A stretch of DNA of 43,785 nucleotides from an uncultured Eubacteriales bacterium (GCA_900319355.1 ONOC01000009.1:1-43785); one strand, 5' to 3'. Shown: positions 15,763 to 23,547, counted from the first letter of the stretch. The notes: generated by a model not told the origin, from the sequence alone. Translations and numbers: made by a program.

Positions 15763-16692
15763 TTACCTGAAATCCGGTGTGCCGTACATTTCGTAAGGTG
15801 TGATCTGATAGATATAATAGTTGATCCAGTTTGCATACAGTGCTGCGGATGTGGCCCGCCATCTCAGCACCGGTTTCTCATCCGGATTGTCATTCGGAAA
15901 ATAGTTCTTCGGAAGAGCAATGTTCTCGCCCTTCTTCAGATCACGCCGGTATTCTTTCGCAAGTGTCAGCCTGTCATACTCCGGGTGGCCCTGGACGAAG
16001 ATTTTTCTTCCCTCATCTGCCATGCCGAGGAAAAATCCTGCCTCCTCGGAATCGGCAAGAATCGTGACGTCTTTGCACTTCTTCAGCTCCTTCAGCGGAA
16101 TCTCGGTATGGCGTGAATGCGGGCACCAGAACTCGTCATCAAATCCGCGGACAAGCGGAATCTTCCGGTTGTGCACGCGATGCCGGAACAGGCCGAACAT
16201 TTTTTCCTGAAGCATTCTTTTTCTGATGCCGTAAAAATGATAAATGGCAGCCTGCGCTCCCCAGCACTGATACATGGTTGAGGTCACATGGCCTTCTGAC
16301 CAGTCCATGATTTCCGTCAGTTCATCCCAGTAGTCGACCTGCTCAAATTCTATTTTCTCGATCGGCGCACCGGTGACAATCATGCCGTCGAAATAACGGT
16401 CTCTCACATCGGCGAAGGTCACATAAAATTCGTTGATATGGCTGATGGCCGCTTTGTTCTTCTGGTGATGGGTAGCCGGGATCATAAAGGTGATGTTGAG
16501 CTGCATCGGCGAATTGGAAAGACAGCGGAGAAGCTGAAGTTCCGTGTCCTCCTTCAGCGGCATCAGATTCAGAATCAGAATCTGCAGCGGCCGGATATCC
16601 TGATGCGTCGCACGGTTCTCATCCATCACAAAAATATTTTCATTTTCCAGCACTTCCTTCACCGGAAGATCATTCTGTACTTTAATCGGCAT
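15763..16692 (-). CDS. metA: Homoserine O-acetyltransferase (MetA family)
   Basis: Activates the homoserine hydroxyl at the entry to methionine synthesis. The 309-residue protein aligns along its length with E. coli MetA: IRPLQILILNLMP, STMYQCWGAQAA with nucleophile C143, and FVQGHPEYDRLTL with the catalytic His and Glu. At the position that decides the acyl donor (Gly111 in E. coli, succinyl-CoA) this protein has Glu112 in TGAPIEKIEF. In characterised relatives Glu there indicates acetyl-CoA use, so the product is predicted to be O-acetylhomoserine. AAGGGA lies about ten bases before the ATG. No SAM riboswitch or T-box is seen in the 120-base gap to ligA. The methyl-donor half of the pathway (metF, metH) is at 39426-43670. 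Confidence 0.93.
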   Translation of the reverse strand: MPIKVQNDLPVKEVLENENIFVMDENRATHQDIRPLQILILNLMPLKEDTELQLLRCLSNSPMQLNITFMIPATHHQKNKAAISHINEFYVTFADVRDRYFDGMIVTGAPIEKIEFEQVDYWDELTEIMDWSEGHVTSTMYQCWGAQAAIYHFYGIRKRMLQEKMFGLFRHRVHNRKIPLVRGFDDEFWCPHSRHTEIPLKELKKCKDVTILADSEEAGFFLGMADEGRKIFVQGHPEYDRLTLAKEYRRDLKKGENIALPKNYFPNDNPDEKPVLRWRATSAALYANWINYYIYQITPYEMYGTPDFR

Positions 16693-16812
16693 AACTGAAT
16701 ATTCCCTTCTGCTGCTCTGTCTTTATCTTTCTCCGTGTCCCGTTCGTCCGCCGGGGCACGTTCTGTTTCCAGGTACACCATACCACAAATGGCGCCGGTA
16801 CTGTATACGTCT

Positions 16813-18993
16813 TCACAGTCCTTTCGCCTGTTCTGTCATTGACGATCCCGCGTCCGTTCCGCCAGAACTGCCGCTTTTCTCTTCGGCCGGCGATGCGGTT
16901 GCCTTACTGTCAGGGCTGACGTTCTGCTCTTCCGCCGGCGATGCCGGTTTCTGTCCGGCAGAACTGCCGTTTTCGAACATGGTCAGAAACTGATCCTCTG
17001 TAATGACCGGTACACCAAGCTTTGCCGCCGTTCTGTTTTTTGTCGATGCGGATGCCGCATCGTTGTTGATCAGGTAATCCGTCTTTTTGCTGACAGAACC
17101 GGTCACCCTGCCGCCCTGTTTTTCTATGAGGTCTTTCAGCTCTTTTCTGCCGGCAAAGTGGTTCAGGCTGCCGGTGATCACAAAAATCCTGCCCTGAAGT
17201 TTCTGCTCCACTGCCTCTCCGTACTCCTTTTCAAAGGTCAGATACGGAAGAATCTCATCGACGCTCCTGCTGTTTTCCGGATCCTTCCACCAGTCACAGA
17301 AGGTCTTTGCGATGACACTGCCGATGCCCTCTATCTCCGAGAGCCGCTCCGAACCGGCATTTCTGATGGCACTCAGGTCCTCATGAAAATCGCGCGCGAT
17401 GATTTTTGCCGTTGCGGCCCCGATGTTCGGGATGCCCAGGGCGAAAAGGAATCTGGAAACGGTCGTTGTGCGGGCGCGCTGAATGCCTGCCAGCAGTTTT
17501 TCGCAGGATTTTTCTCCGAATCCCTCGAGCGAAACAATCGTCTTTTTATGTTCTCCGAGTCTGAACAGGTCCGCGCGGGAATGAAGCAGTCCGTGCGCCA
17601 TAAACGTCTCCAGCGTCGCCTCGGAGATACCGTCCATATTCATCGCATCTCTGCTCACAAAGAGGATAAAGGAGCTGATGGCCTTGGCCGGACAGCCGGG
17701 ATTCGGACAGAGAAGTGTTTCCACATCATTTTCGCTGTGCAGTTCCGTCGGTCCTCCGCAGGCGGGGCACCGGTCGGGAATTTTCAGTGTTCCGCTTCCC
17801 GTCAGATTGTCCGCGATCTGCGGTATGATCATGTTGGCCTTGTAAACCTCAATCTCGTCGCCGATCCCCAGGCGGAGCTGTCTGACAATGCTCACGTTGT
17901 GCACGCTGGCACGGGTCACCGTGGTTCCCTCAAGTTCCACGGGATCGAAGACAGCCACCGGGTTCAGAAGTCCCGTTCTTGACGGGCTCCACTCCACTTC
18001 CTTCAGGTGTGTCACTGCCCGTTCATCTGCCCATTTGAACGCCAGGGCATTTCTCGGATATTTTGCCGTGGTTCTCAGGGAAGCACCGTACGCGATGTCG
18101 TCATACAGCGCCACCAGTCCGTCGGAAGGAAAATCATTCTCTGCGACCTGAGTGGAAAAATAGTCCATGGCCTCATCCAGCGTATCTCCCGTGACCACAC
18201 GGTATTCCACTGTCTGGAATCCCTGCTTCTGCAGCCAGAGAAACTCCTGCTCGTGAGAATTGTGGAAATCCGGCGTCAGGAGATTTTCCGGCGGCTCCCC
18301 GGCATACGTCTCCCGGGCCTGTCCTGCCCCTTCCAGTCCTTCGGCACGGACAAGGGTAAAGACATAGAGATACACCTTTCTCTCCGCCGTGATTCTGTTA
18401 TTCAGCTGGCGCACCGAGCCGCTGCAGAGGTTTCGGGGATTTTTATACTGCGCATCGGCATCCCCGATCTCCTCGTTGATGCGGTTAAAGTCGGAATAGG
18501 TAATGATTGCCTCTCCGCGGATGACAAGCTCACCCCTGAAGGCAATCCGCAGCGGAAGGTTCACAAAGGTCCTGGCATTGTTCGTGACCACCTCACCGAT
18601 CAGCCCGTTGCCGCGCGTCACGGCCTTGATCAGCTCGCCGCCCCGGTAGGTCAGAACAATGGTGAGGCCGTCCATCTTCCAGGACAGAAGCGTCCTGTTG
18701 CTTCCGATAAACGCCCGGAGCTGCTCACGGTCCTTCGTCTTGTTCAGTGAAAGCATGGGGCTTTCATGCGCTTCCTTCGGCAGTGAATCCACGGCTTCAT
18801 AGCCGACATGCATGGTCGGCGAGCCGGCAAGAGTAATGCCTGTTTCTTTTTCAAGCGACTGAAGCTCATCATAAAGTCCGTCATACTGAAGATCGCTCAT
18901 GATCTCCCGGTCTTCCGCATAATAAGCCTTTGATGCCTTATTCAGCATACCGATCAGCTCGGTCATGCGCTGTTTCTTTTCCTGTATGTTCAT
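16813..18993 (-). CDS. ligA: NAD-dependent DNA ligase
   Basis: Seals nicks using NAD, with a lysine-AMP intermediate. Order of domains: Ia NAD-binding helices (ISDLQYDGL-like SDLQYDGLYDEL), adenylation domain with the acceptor K106 in SWKMDGLT, OB-fold, Cys4 zinc finger (CPACGG, then CPNPGCPAK), helix-hairpin-helix repeats (GIPNIGAATAK, IEGIGSVIAK) and a BRCT domain (about 595-670). The 726-residue length exceeds the usual 650-680 because of a Ser/Ala/Glu-rich tail of about 50 residues with the repeated element ASPAEE. GGAGG precedes the ATG. It follows the pseudouridine synthase by 27 bases. Confidence 0.93.
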   Translation of the reverse strand: MNIQEKKQRMTELIGMLNKASKAYYAEDREIMSDLQYDGLYDELQSLEKETGITLAGSPTMHVGYEAVDSLPKEAHESPMLSLNKTKDREQLRAFIGSNRTLLSWKMDGLTIVLTYRGGELIKAVTRGNGLIGEVVTNNARTFVNLPLRIAFRGELVIRGEAIITYSDFNRINEEIGDADAQYKNPRNLCSGSVRQLNNRITAERKVYLYVFTLVRAEGLEGAGQARETYAGEPPENLLTPDFHNSHEQEFLWLQKQGFQTVEYRVVTGDTLDEAMDYFSTQVAENDFPSDGLVALYDDIAYGASLRTTAKYPRNALAFKWADERAVTHLKEVEWSPSRTGLLNPVAVFDPVELEGTTVTRASVHNVSIVRQLRLGIGDEIEVYKANMIIPQIADNLTGSGTLKIPDRCPACGGPTELHSENDVETLLCPNPGCPAKAISSFILFVSRDAMNMDGISEATLETFMAHGLLHSRADLFRLGEHKKTIVSLEGFGEKSCEKLLAGIQRARTTTVSRFLFALGIPNIGAATAKIIARDFHEDLSAIRNAGSERLSEIEGIGSVIAKTFCDWWKDPENSRSVDEILPYLTFEKEYGEAVEQKLQGRIFVITGSLNHFAGRKELKDLIEKQGGRVTGSVSKKTDYLINNDAASASTKNRTAAKLGVPVITEDQFLTMFENGSSAGQKPASPAEEQNVSPDSKATASPAEEKSGSSGGTDAGSSMTEQAKGL

Positions 18994-19020
18994 GAGCGGT
19001 TCCTCCTCCGCTGATCTTTT

Positions 19021-19764
19021 CTACGGCATCCGCCCGTTACAGTCTTTGCCGCCGTACACTTCATCCGCAGCCGTGCACCTCATCAGTTCCTTCCGCTCTT
19101 CCTCTGTCAGCTCCCTGATTTCATACGGTTTCATATCATCCAGCAGAATATTGACAATACGAACCCTCTTCAGTGCGCGGACGTGATAGCCGAGCGTGTC
19201 ACACATGCGACGGATCTGACGGTTCAGTCCCTGCGTCAGAATCACGCTGAGATCGTATTCTCCCGTCTTTTCAGCCCGGCAGGGACGTGTTCTGACATGG
19301 AGTTCCTCCAGCCAGACGCCGGAAGTCATTTTCTTCAGAAAATCATCCGTGACCGGCCGGTCTACGGTGACCAGATACTCTTTCTCATGACCGTTCCGGC
19401 CGCGCATCATCCTGTCAATCAGATCTCCGTCATCCGTGAGAATCATCAGTCCCTCGGAGTTCCGGTCAAGACGCCCTGCATATGTCACCCGTTTCGGATA
19501 CTTCTTTAAAAAATCGCCCAGGCTGTGTTCTGCCCCGCTTTCGAAGGTGCAGATCATGCCTTTCGGCTTATAAAATTTAACATACGTTTTTGCTTCCGGC
19601 AGATGTACGGTTTTTCCATCCACACAGACGGTGTCATCCGCGGAAACATCCATACCCTGCAGGGCTGTTTCCCCGTTAACAGAAACATGACCGGCTTGTA
19701 TAAGCCGGTCAGCTTCTCTCCTTGAACATATGCCGCATTGACTCAGATATCTGTTAATTCTCAT
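19021..19764 (-). CDS. RsuA/RluB/RluF-family rRNA pseudouridine synthase, RluF-like
   Basis: Isomerises a uridine in rRNA to pseudouridine. Residues 1-50 form an S4 RNA-binding domain (RINRYLSQCGICSRREADRL, trimmed here to its core). The catalytic domain has YKPKGM and GRLDRNSEGLMILT with the nucleophilic aspartate, then LTQGLNRQIRRMC, typical of the RsuA branch. GLNRQIRRMC and the lineage of residues around the active site suggest RluF (23S U2604) rather than RluB, but this is an inference. The start ATG shares one base with the stop of the upstream gene (TGATG), so translation is probably coupled. Confidence 0.87.
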   Translation of the reverse strand: MRINRYLSQCGICSRREADRLIQAGHVSVNGETALQGMDVSADDTVCVDGKTVHLPEAKTYVKFYKPKGMICTFESGAEHSLGDFLKKYPKRVTYAGRLDRNSEGLMILTDDGDLIDRMMRGRNGHEKEYLVTVDRPVTDDFLKKMTSGVWLEELHVRTRPCRAEKTGEYDLSVILTQGLNRQIRRMCDTLGYHVRALKRVRIVNILLDDMKPYEIRELTEEERKELMRCTAADEVYGGKDCNGRMP

Positions 19765-20846
19765 CAGCCCTCACCGCTGCCTGTTTCCGATGCTGAGGAA
19801 GACGAAGTACCTGCCGTGGATGACGCAGATGAAGAGGAAGAGGATGATGAAGATGTGCTGCTTCCTCCCTCCAGACTGCTGACATAGCTCTGAAGCGCAG
19901 GATCGGACGCAAGTACACTGTCATAGGCACTCTGTACCTGATTGATCAGCGAGGAAGCCTCTGCTGAATTCGCTGCATCCGTCATCTGCTGATTCTGTTC
20001 TTCTGTCAGATCCTCGACAACCTGGCCGTCCTGGATATACAGCTCCGTCAGGCCGGGAATGTTTTCCTCAAAATCCCTGTACTTGTACGTGTACTGAACA
20101 AAGACAATCTGCGCGCCGCCGTTTTCCGGATACGTATAGGACACAATATCGTTGTAAGCCTCTACCGCAGGATTGGCCTGAGTGCTCAGCAGTGAATTGA
20201 AATAATTGTTTACCGTATCCGATACCGTGCTGTCCGCATGATCCAGTTCAATCGTCGAATCATCGATATTCAGTGAAGCCGCCGCCTTAACAACCGTCGT
20301 GCCGGCAGAAGAGGAGCTCACGGAACTGTCCTTCTTTACAGACTCCGATGACGTCGACGCGGACGGCACTGCCGAGGTCGTCTGTACAGTCTCCTTTGCC
20401 GCTGAAGACGAGGCGTTTCCGCTCTTCTTCACTCCGTTCACAATAAGAAGAACGACTATGATAACAAGAATGATCACGCCCACAATAATAATGTAAGGCA
20501 GATAGTCGGAAAGCCATTCCAGGAACGGATTGTATTTCCTCTTTCTTTTCTTCTGTCCCTGACGGCTGCTGCGATGACCGGAATCGTATCCGGATTTCCT
20601 GCGGCGCTCCGGGCTGTTTTCCTGGTGCTCCGCACGCTCATGTGCACTTCTGCCGCTGTCTGTTCTGTTCCGGCTTCCGGAGGTACGGCTGCTTTTCTGT
20701 GCGCCGCCCGAACGCGTCCCTGTACTTCTTCTCTCTGCGTTTCCAGACGGTTTCCTGCCGCTGCCGTTCCTTTCGTTACGTCCGTCCTCACGCTGCGATG
20801 CTTTTTTTTCTCTGTCTGTATCCTGAGTACGATTCTGTTCTGACAT
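19764..20846 (-). CDS. Single-pass membrane protein with Arg-rich cytoplasmic tail and Ser-rich exterior; function unknown
   Basis: Not recognised as a named family. About 110 residues of low-complexity Arg/Ser/Gly/Glu sequence ending in KKRKRK precede a very hydrophobic membrane segment (about 120-142). The positive-inside rule puts the tail in the cytoplasm. Outside lie Ser-rich linkers, a compact domain of about 110 residues (about 200-320) containing YTYPENGGAQIVFVQYTYKY, and a C-terminal poly-Ser tract. The exterior domain resembles small alpha/beta folds of NTF2-like proteins, a weak impression only. GGGGG lies eight bases before the ATG. It heads the unit with the RluF-like gene and ligA, and an extended -10 promoter candidate lies upstream. 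Confidence 0.75.
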   Translation of the reverse strand: MSEQNRTQDTDREKKASQREDGRNERNGSGRKPSGNAERRSTGTRSGGAQKSSRTSGSRNRTDSGRSAHERAEHQENSPERRRKSGYDSGHRSSRQGQKKRKRKYNPFLEWLSDYLPYIIIVGVIILVIIVVLLIVNGVKKSGNASSSAAKETVQTTSAVPSASTSSESVKKDSSVSSSSAGTTVVKAAASLNIDDSTIELDHADSTVSDTVNNYFNSLLSTQANPAVEAYNDIVSYTYPENGGAQIVFVQYTYKYRDFEENIPGLTELYIQDGQVVEDLTEEQNQQMTDAANSAEASSLINQVQSAYDSVLASDPALQSYVSSLEGGSSTSSSSSSSSSASSTAGTSSSSASETGSGEG

Positions 20847-20880
20847 ATCAGTTTCCCCCTGACATCAAAATTACAGAGTT

Positions 20881-20889
20881 ATTGTAACA
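20881..20889 (-). promoter_or_regulatory. Candidate extended -10 promoter of the membrane-protein/ligA unit
   Basis: TGTTACAAT on the minus strand, an extended -10, 35 bases before the start codon and just after the tRNA-Arg terminator. No good -35 is seen, as is common for extended -10 sites. Confidence 0.45.
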
Positions 20890-20924
20890 CATCATTTTCA
20901 TGTTCGCACTGAAAATCCGAGGTC

Positions 20925-20963
20925 AAAAATGACCGGCGCCCCCGATAACGGAAGTGCCGGCCA
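20925..20963 (-). terminator. Intrinsic terminator of tRNA-Arg
   Basis: TGGCCGGC and GCCGGTCA pair with one G-U wobble around an 18-base loop, followed by TTTTT on the minus strand, eight bases after the tRNA. Confidence 0.8.
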
Positions 20964-20970
20964 TTCTATG

Positions 20971-21044
20971 CGCGTCTGGAGGGATTCGAACCCCCGCCAC
21001 ACGGTACCGGAAACCGTTGCTCTGATCCCCTGAGCTACAGACGC
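20971..21044 (-). tRNA. tRNA-Arg (anticodon CCG)
   Basis: On the minus strand GCGTCTG and CAGACGC form the acceptor stem with discriminator G. The anticodon stem ACGGT/ACCGT carries the loop TTCCGGT, giving CCG. The D-arm has TAGCTCAGG and the T-arm GGTTCGAATCC. The gene is 74 bases long with no encoded CCA. It has its own promoter (21095-21123) and terminator. Confidence 0.95.
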
Positions 21045-21094
21045 ATATACTGCTGCAGCGGCGACGCATACCGGTTTCCTGCAGCAACAGCTGA

Positions 21095-21123
21095 ATTCTA
21101 TCACAGCGGATAAGGTATGTCAA
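21095..21123 (-). promoter_or_regulatory. Promoter of tRNA-Arg
   Basis: TTGACA (21123-21118), a 17-base spacer and TAGAAT (21100-21095) on the minus strand, about 50 bases before the tRNA 5' end. Palindromic element copy 1 begins immediately upstream. Confidence 0.85.
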
Positions 21124-21127
21124 ATTC

Positions 21128-21240
21128 ATGATACTGGTGTCAGTAAGTCATTCACCCGCTCTCGCACAGGTGCGGCGCGGGTGATGACTTTTAACACTGT
21201 GATCATATCATGATACAGGTGTCATAAGCATGATAACCGG
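21128..21240. repeat. Palindromic dispersed element, copy 1
   Basis: The 46-base core 21145-21190 has arms AAGTCATTCACCCGC and GCGGGTGATGACTT (one bulged T) with an inner stem CGCA/TGCG. Imperfect pairing extends outward (GATACTGGTGTCAGT with AACACTGTGATC). To the right is a subrepeat, ATGATACAGGTGTCATA, then ATGATAACCGG. A second copy with the same core length is at 30119-30164, where the subrepeat is on the left. It lies between the DUF5688 gene and the tRNA-Arg promoter. No T-tract follows, so it is not an ordinary terminator. Confidence 0.85.
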
Positions 21241-21265
21241 AATATGATGGGAACTTTCAGAGGAT

Positions 21266-22435
21266 TCAGTCGAAAGCGCCCGCGCTTCTGCTGTAATGAT
21301 AGACATGATCAGACAGCACATCCTCGGGCTCAACCTGTGATGAATTGACAGCGGTGACCATATGATCCAGCATTTGCCGGTTATAAGATCCCGTGTCCGG
21401 CAGGATCAGACATTCATGAATACTGCTCGGCAGGACAAAATAATCGGATCCGAGGCTTTTCGCAATCGCTTCAGCTTCCCCGGGGATGGCAATCGTGATG
21501 GCGCCGAGACACTTCCGCTCGTTGGTCAGGATATAAAGCGGACACATGAATCCGGAAATACCCGCCGTGTTCTCACCGTCGCACGTGCTCATGTCTTCAT
21601 CCGCTCTGCAGGCACTGTCACACGAGCCCATGCCTTCATCCACTCTGAAGGCACTGTCACACGCGCCCATGCCTTCATCCGCTTTGCAGGCACTATCACA
21701 CGCGCCCATATCTTCATCCGCTCCACAGGCACTGTCACACGCGGTCATGCTTTCATCCGCTCTGCACGCTCCGTCATCTGCGCTCATCTCTTCTTCTTCG
21801 AAAGCACCCGCGGGTACGGCAGCGGTCACGACACTGCCTCCTGCGTCGCCGGGACTCCAGACCTCATTTTCCATTTCCATGAGAACACTGCTGAGCTTTC
21901 GGAACACGGGATGCATACCTGCCGTATTTTTCCAGGCGTCGCTGAAAAGCTTTCTGCTGCTGATTCCCCAGTACGCCAGATGTTCGCTGCGGATGGTGAT
22001 CACGCCTCCTTTCAGCCAGTCCGAATTCGCTCTGTAATAGCAGATAACCTCGAGGTCGGACCACTGCCGGTGCGGAACCTCTTTCAGAAGCTCGTGATTC
22101 CGTTCTCTGCTGATCAGCTTGCAGTAGATGTCTGAAGAAATGTCGTCATAACTTCTGAAAAAATCCTCAGGAACGCCCTTCTTTTTTCTGGCCATCTCAT
22201 ATTCGTGGAGAACCAGCCTGGCCAGATGACGCACGGGCACGCCTTTCCTGTGCTCATGATAAAGATCATGCATGTCAACGGACGGAAGCAGTCTGTACAT
22301 GCCGCTGCCCAGGATCAGATTTTCCGTGGCAATGTCATTGTTTTTTCTTTCCCTGCTGAAAGAAACCTCAATTCCCTCTTCTGCTGTGTGAGTAATTTCA
22401 TCTGCGAGTGCACTTCTGAATTGCTGATAGTTCAT
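21266..22435 (-). CDS. DUF5688-family protein with cysteine-containing tandem repeats
   Basis: A 389-residue soluble protein with no signal or membrane segment. The N-terminal region (about 1-200, YQQFRSALADEI onward, HDLYHEHRKG) and the C-terminal region (about 290-389, LYILTNERKCLGA and YFVLPSSIHECLILP) resemble the DUF5688 proteins that are numerous in Lachnospiraceae; their function is unknown to me. Between them, about residues 216-280 hold five 13-residue repeats of the form ADEDMGACDSACK, rich in Asp, Glu and Cys, encoded by a 39-bp minisatellite. No motif of a known enzyme is seen. Palindromic element copy 1 follows the stop. Its start is the only plausible ATG matching the family N-terminus. 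Confidence 0.7.
   Translation of the reverse strand: MNYQQFRSALADEITHTAEEGIEVSFSRERKNNDIATENLILGSGMYRLLPSVDMHDLYHEHRKGVPVRHLARLVLHEYEMARKKKGVPEDFFRSYDDISSDIYCKLISRERNHELLKEVPHRQWSDLEVICYYRANSDWLKGGVITIRSEHLAYWGISSRKLFSDAWKNTAGMHPVFRKLSSVLMEMENEVWSPGDAGGSVVTAAVPAGAFEEEEMSADDGACRADESMTACDSACGADEDMGACDSACKADEGMGACDSAFRVDEGMGSCDSACRADEDMSTCDGENTAGISGFMCPLYILTNERKCLGAITIAIPGEAEAIAKSLGSDYFVLPSSIHECLILPDTGSYNRQMLDHMVTAVNSSQVEPEDVLSDHVYHYSRSAGAFD
21594..21788 (-). repeat. Five 39-bp minisatellite units within the DUF5688 gene
   Basis: Five contiguous 39-base units, each starting TCTTCATCCG, CCTTCATCC or CTTTCATCCG on the plus strand. A degenerate partial unit precedes them. Neighbouring units differ at a few positions, all substitutions, so the reading frame is kept and each encodes 13 residues with two or three cysteines or their replacements. 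Confidence 0.9.
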
Positions 22436-22738
22436 AACGACTCCTTTTCCCCCTGGGCGGAGCTTCCCTGCTCCGTCGGAAATGATGTGATTCTGCCGTC
22501 AGGGCAGAACATAATGAGACAGGATCCGCATTCTGCTGCGGATGTAAAGAATATATATGAAACGCTCCGTACGGCGGCAGACGAAGGGATGCGCACCCGG
22601 ACATTTTCCGGAAAAAACGCCGTCCTGAGCCGGCAGAAGCCTCTCATAATCAGAAAAAGGGAAAGAAAAACTGATGGAAATGAATACAGGAGACAGGAAG
22701 GCACGGAACATGCCCGAAAATAAAAAGAAAATAAAAAA

Positions 22739-22794
22739 AATATATGAAGATGAAAATATATGAAGATGTATGAAGATATATGAAAGATGAAGAT
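22739..22794. repeat. AT-rich imperfect tandem repeat
   Basis: Four imperfect copies of ATATATGAAGATG-like units follow a run of A residues. Composition is far lower in GC than the surroundings. Confidence 0.6.
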
Positions 22795-22856
22795 CCGGAA
22801 CAGACGTGAGAAACGCGAAAAAGAAAAAAGGACAGGCCGGACAGATAAACCAGATA

Positions 22857-22895
22857 CCGGAACCCGCGGAAAGCATCACTGACCGCGGTTTCCGG
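22857..22895 (-). terminator. Hairpin after efp
   Basis: CCGGAAACCGCGG and CCGCGGGTTCCGG pair over 13 positions with one mismatch. It lies 18 bases after the efp stop. The T-run (TTTTTT) is about 25 bases further on, so termination here may be Rho-independent only in part. Confidence 0.55.
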
Positions 22896-22913
22896 ATGAT
22901 CTTCGGATAAAAC

Positions 22914-23477
22914 TCAGACTCTCTTCAGATATTCACCGGTTCTGGTGTCGATCTGAATCTTGTCGCCCTGGTTAACGAACAGCGGAACCTGAACCTCCGC
23001 ACCGGTCTCAACGGTAGCCGGCTTGGATGCGCCCTGTGCGGTATTGCCTGCAAATCCGGGCTCAGTCTCCGTAATCTCCAGTTCTACAAACAGCGGCGGC
23101 TCTACAGCGAATACATTTCCGTTGTAGGAGTTCAGCTTAACGACCTCGTTCTCCTTAACGAACTTCAGAGAATCGCCGACGATATCGCTGTTGACCGCAA
23201 CCTGATCGAATGTCTCAGGATCCATGAAATAATACAGATCTCCGTCGTTATAGAGATACTGCATATCATGACGGTCAATTCTCGCTGACGGGAACTTCTC
23301 GGTCGGACGGAATGTCTTCTCAACAACACCGCCATTGATAACATCTTTTAATTTCGTTCTTACGAAGGCAGCGCCCTTACCAGGTTTTACATGCTGAAAC
23401 TCCATAACCTGGCATACCTTTCCTTCGATCTCAAGGGTGATCCCGTTTTTAAAATCACCTGCAGCTACATCTGCCAT
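22914..23477 (-). CDS. efp: Translation elongation factor P
   Basis: EF-P relieves ribosome stalling at consecutive prolines by entering the E site. The 187-residue length is normal. Domain I (KOW-like) ends with the loop [12 protein letters not shown], whose tip K34 contacts the peptidyl-transferase centre and is the residue modified in many bacteria. Domains II and III are OB-folds, ending with [17 protein letters not shown], the family's C-terminal signature. AGGAGG precedes the ATG, and a consensus promoter lies 70-100 bases upstream. It is monocistronic by layout: a decayed gene lies upstream and a hairpin downstream. Confidence 0.97.
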   Translation of the reverse strand: MADVAAGDFKNGITLEIEGKVCQVMEFQHVKPGKGAAFVRTKLKDVINGGVVEKTFRPTEKFPSARIDRHDMQYLYNDGDLYYFMDPETFDQVAVNSDIVGDSLKFVKENEVVKLNSYNGNVFAVEPPLFVELEITETEPGFAGNTAQGASKPATVETGAEVQVPLFVNQGDKIQIDTRTGEYLKRV

Positions 23478-23547
23478 CGTTATTCCTCCTTATGACCTAT
23501 TGTATATTATTACTATTTTCAATCTTATAAAAAATCAGACATTCTTT

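Larger units (their letters stand above)
22436..22913. other. Gap between DUF5688 gene and efp
   Basis: About 480 bases without a convincing gene. It holds the efp terminator hairpin and an A-rich tract with short tandem repeats. One plus-strand frame (ATG 22514 to stop 22723, 69 codons, Lys/Arg-rich) is open, but it lacks a good ribosome site and its longer version runs antisense into the DUF5688 gene, so it is not called. Confidence 0.5.

Noticed and set aside
16693..16812. Possible SAM riboswitch, T-box or promoter before metA
   Set aside because: Only 120 bases are available and none of the conserved SAM-I or T-box words is present. The one -10-like word (TATGGT) has no -35, so no promoter is called.
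21145..21190. Palindrome copy 1 as an intrinsic terminator of the DUF5688 gene
   Set aside because: No T-tract follows on the minus strand, and the same core occurs upstream of pspA, where a terminator would make no sense.
21594..21788. Regular 39-bp repeats that could suggest a CRISPR array
   Set aside because: Units are directly contiguous with no unique spacers, stay in frame with a conserved gene, and no cas genes are nearby.
22514..22723. A 69-codon plus-strand ORF with Lys/Arg-rich end
   Set aside because: No adequate ribosome site, no recognisable motif, and its longer frame runs antisense into the DUF5688 gene. Kept only as a note in the gap entry.
22499..22879. A 126-codon minus-strand ORF rich in Phe and Ile
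   Set aside because: Its hydrophobicity comes from the AT-rich repeat read backwards. It overlaps the efp terminator and lacks a ribosome site.
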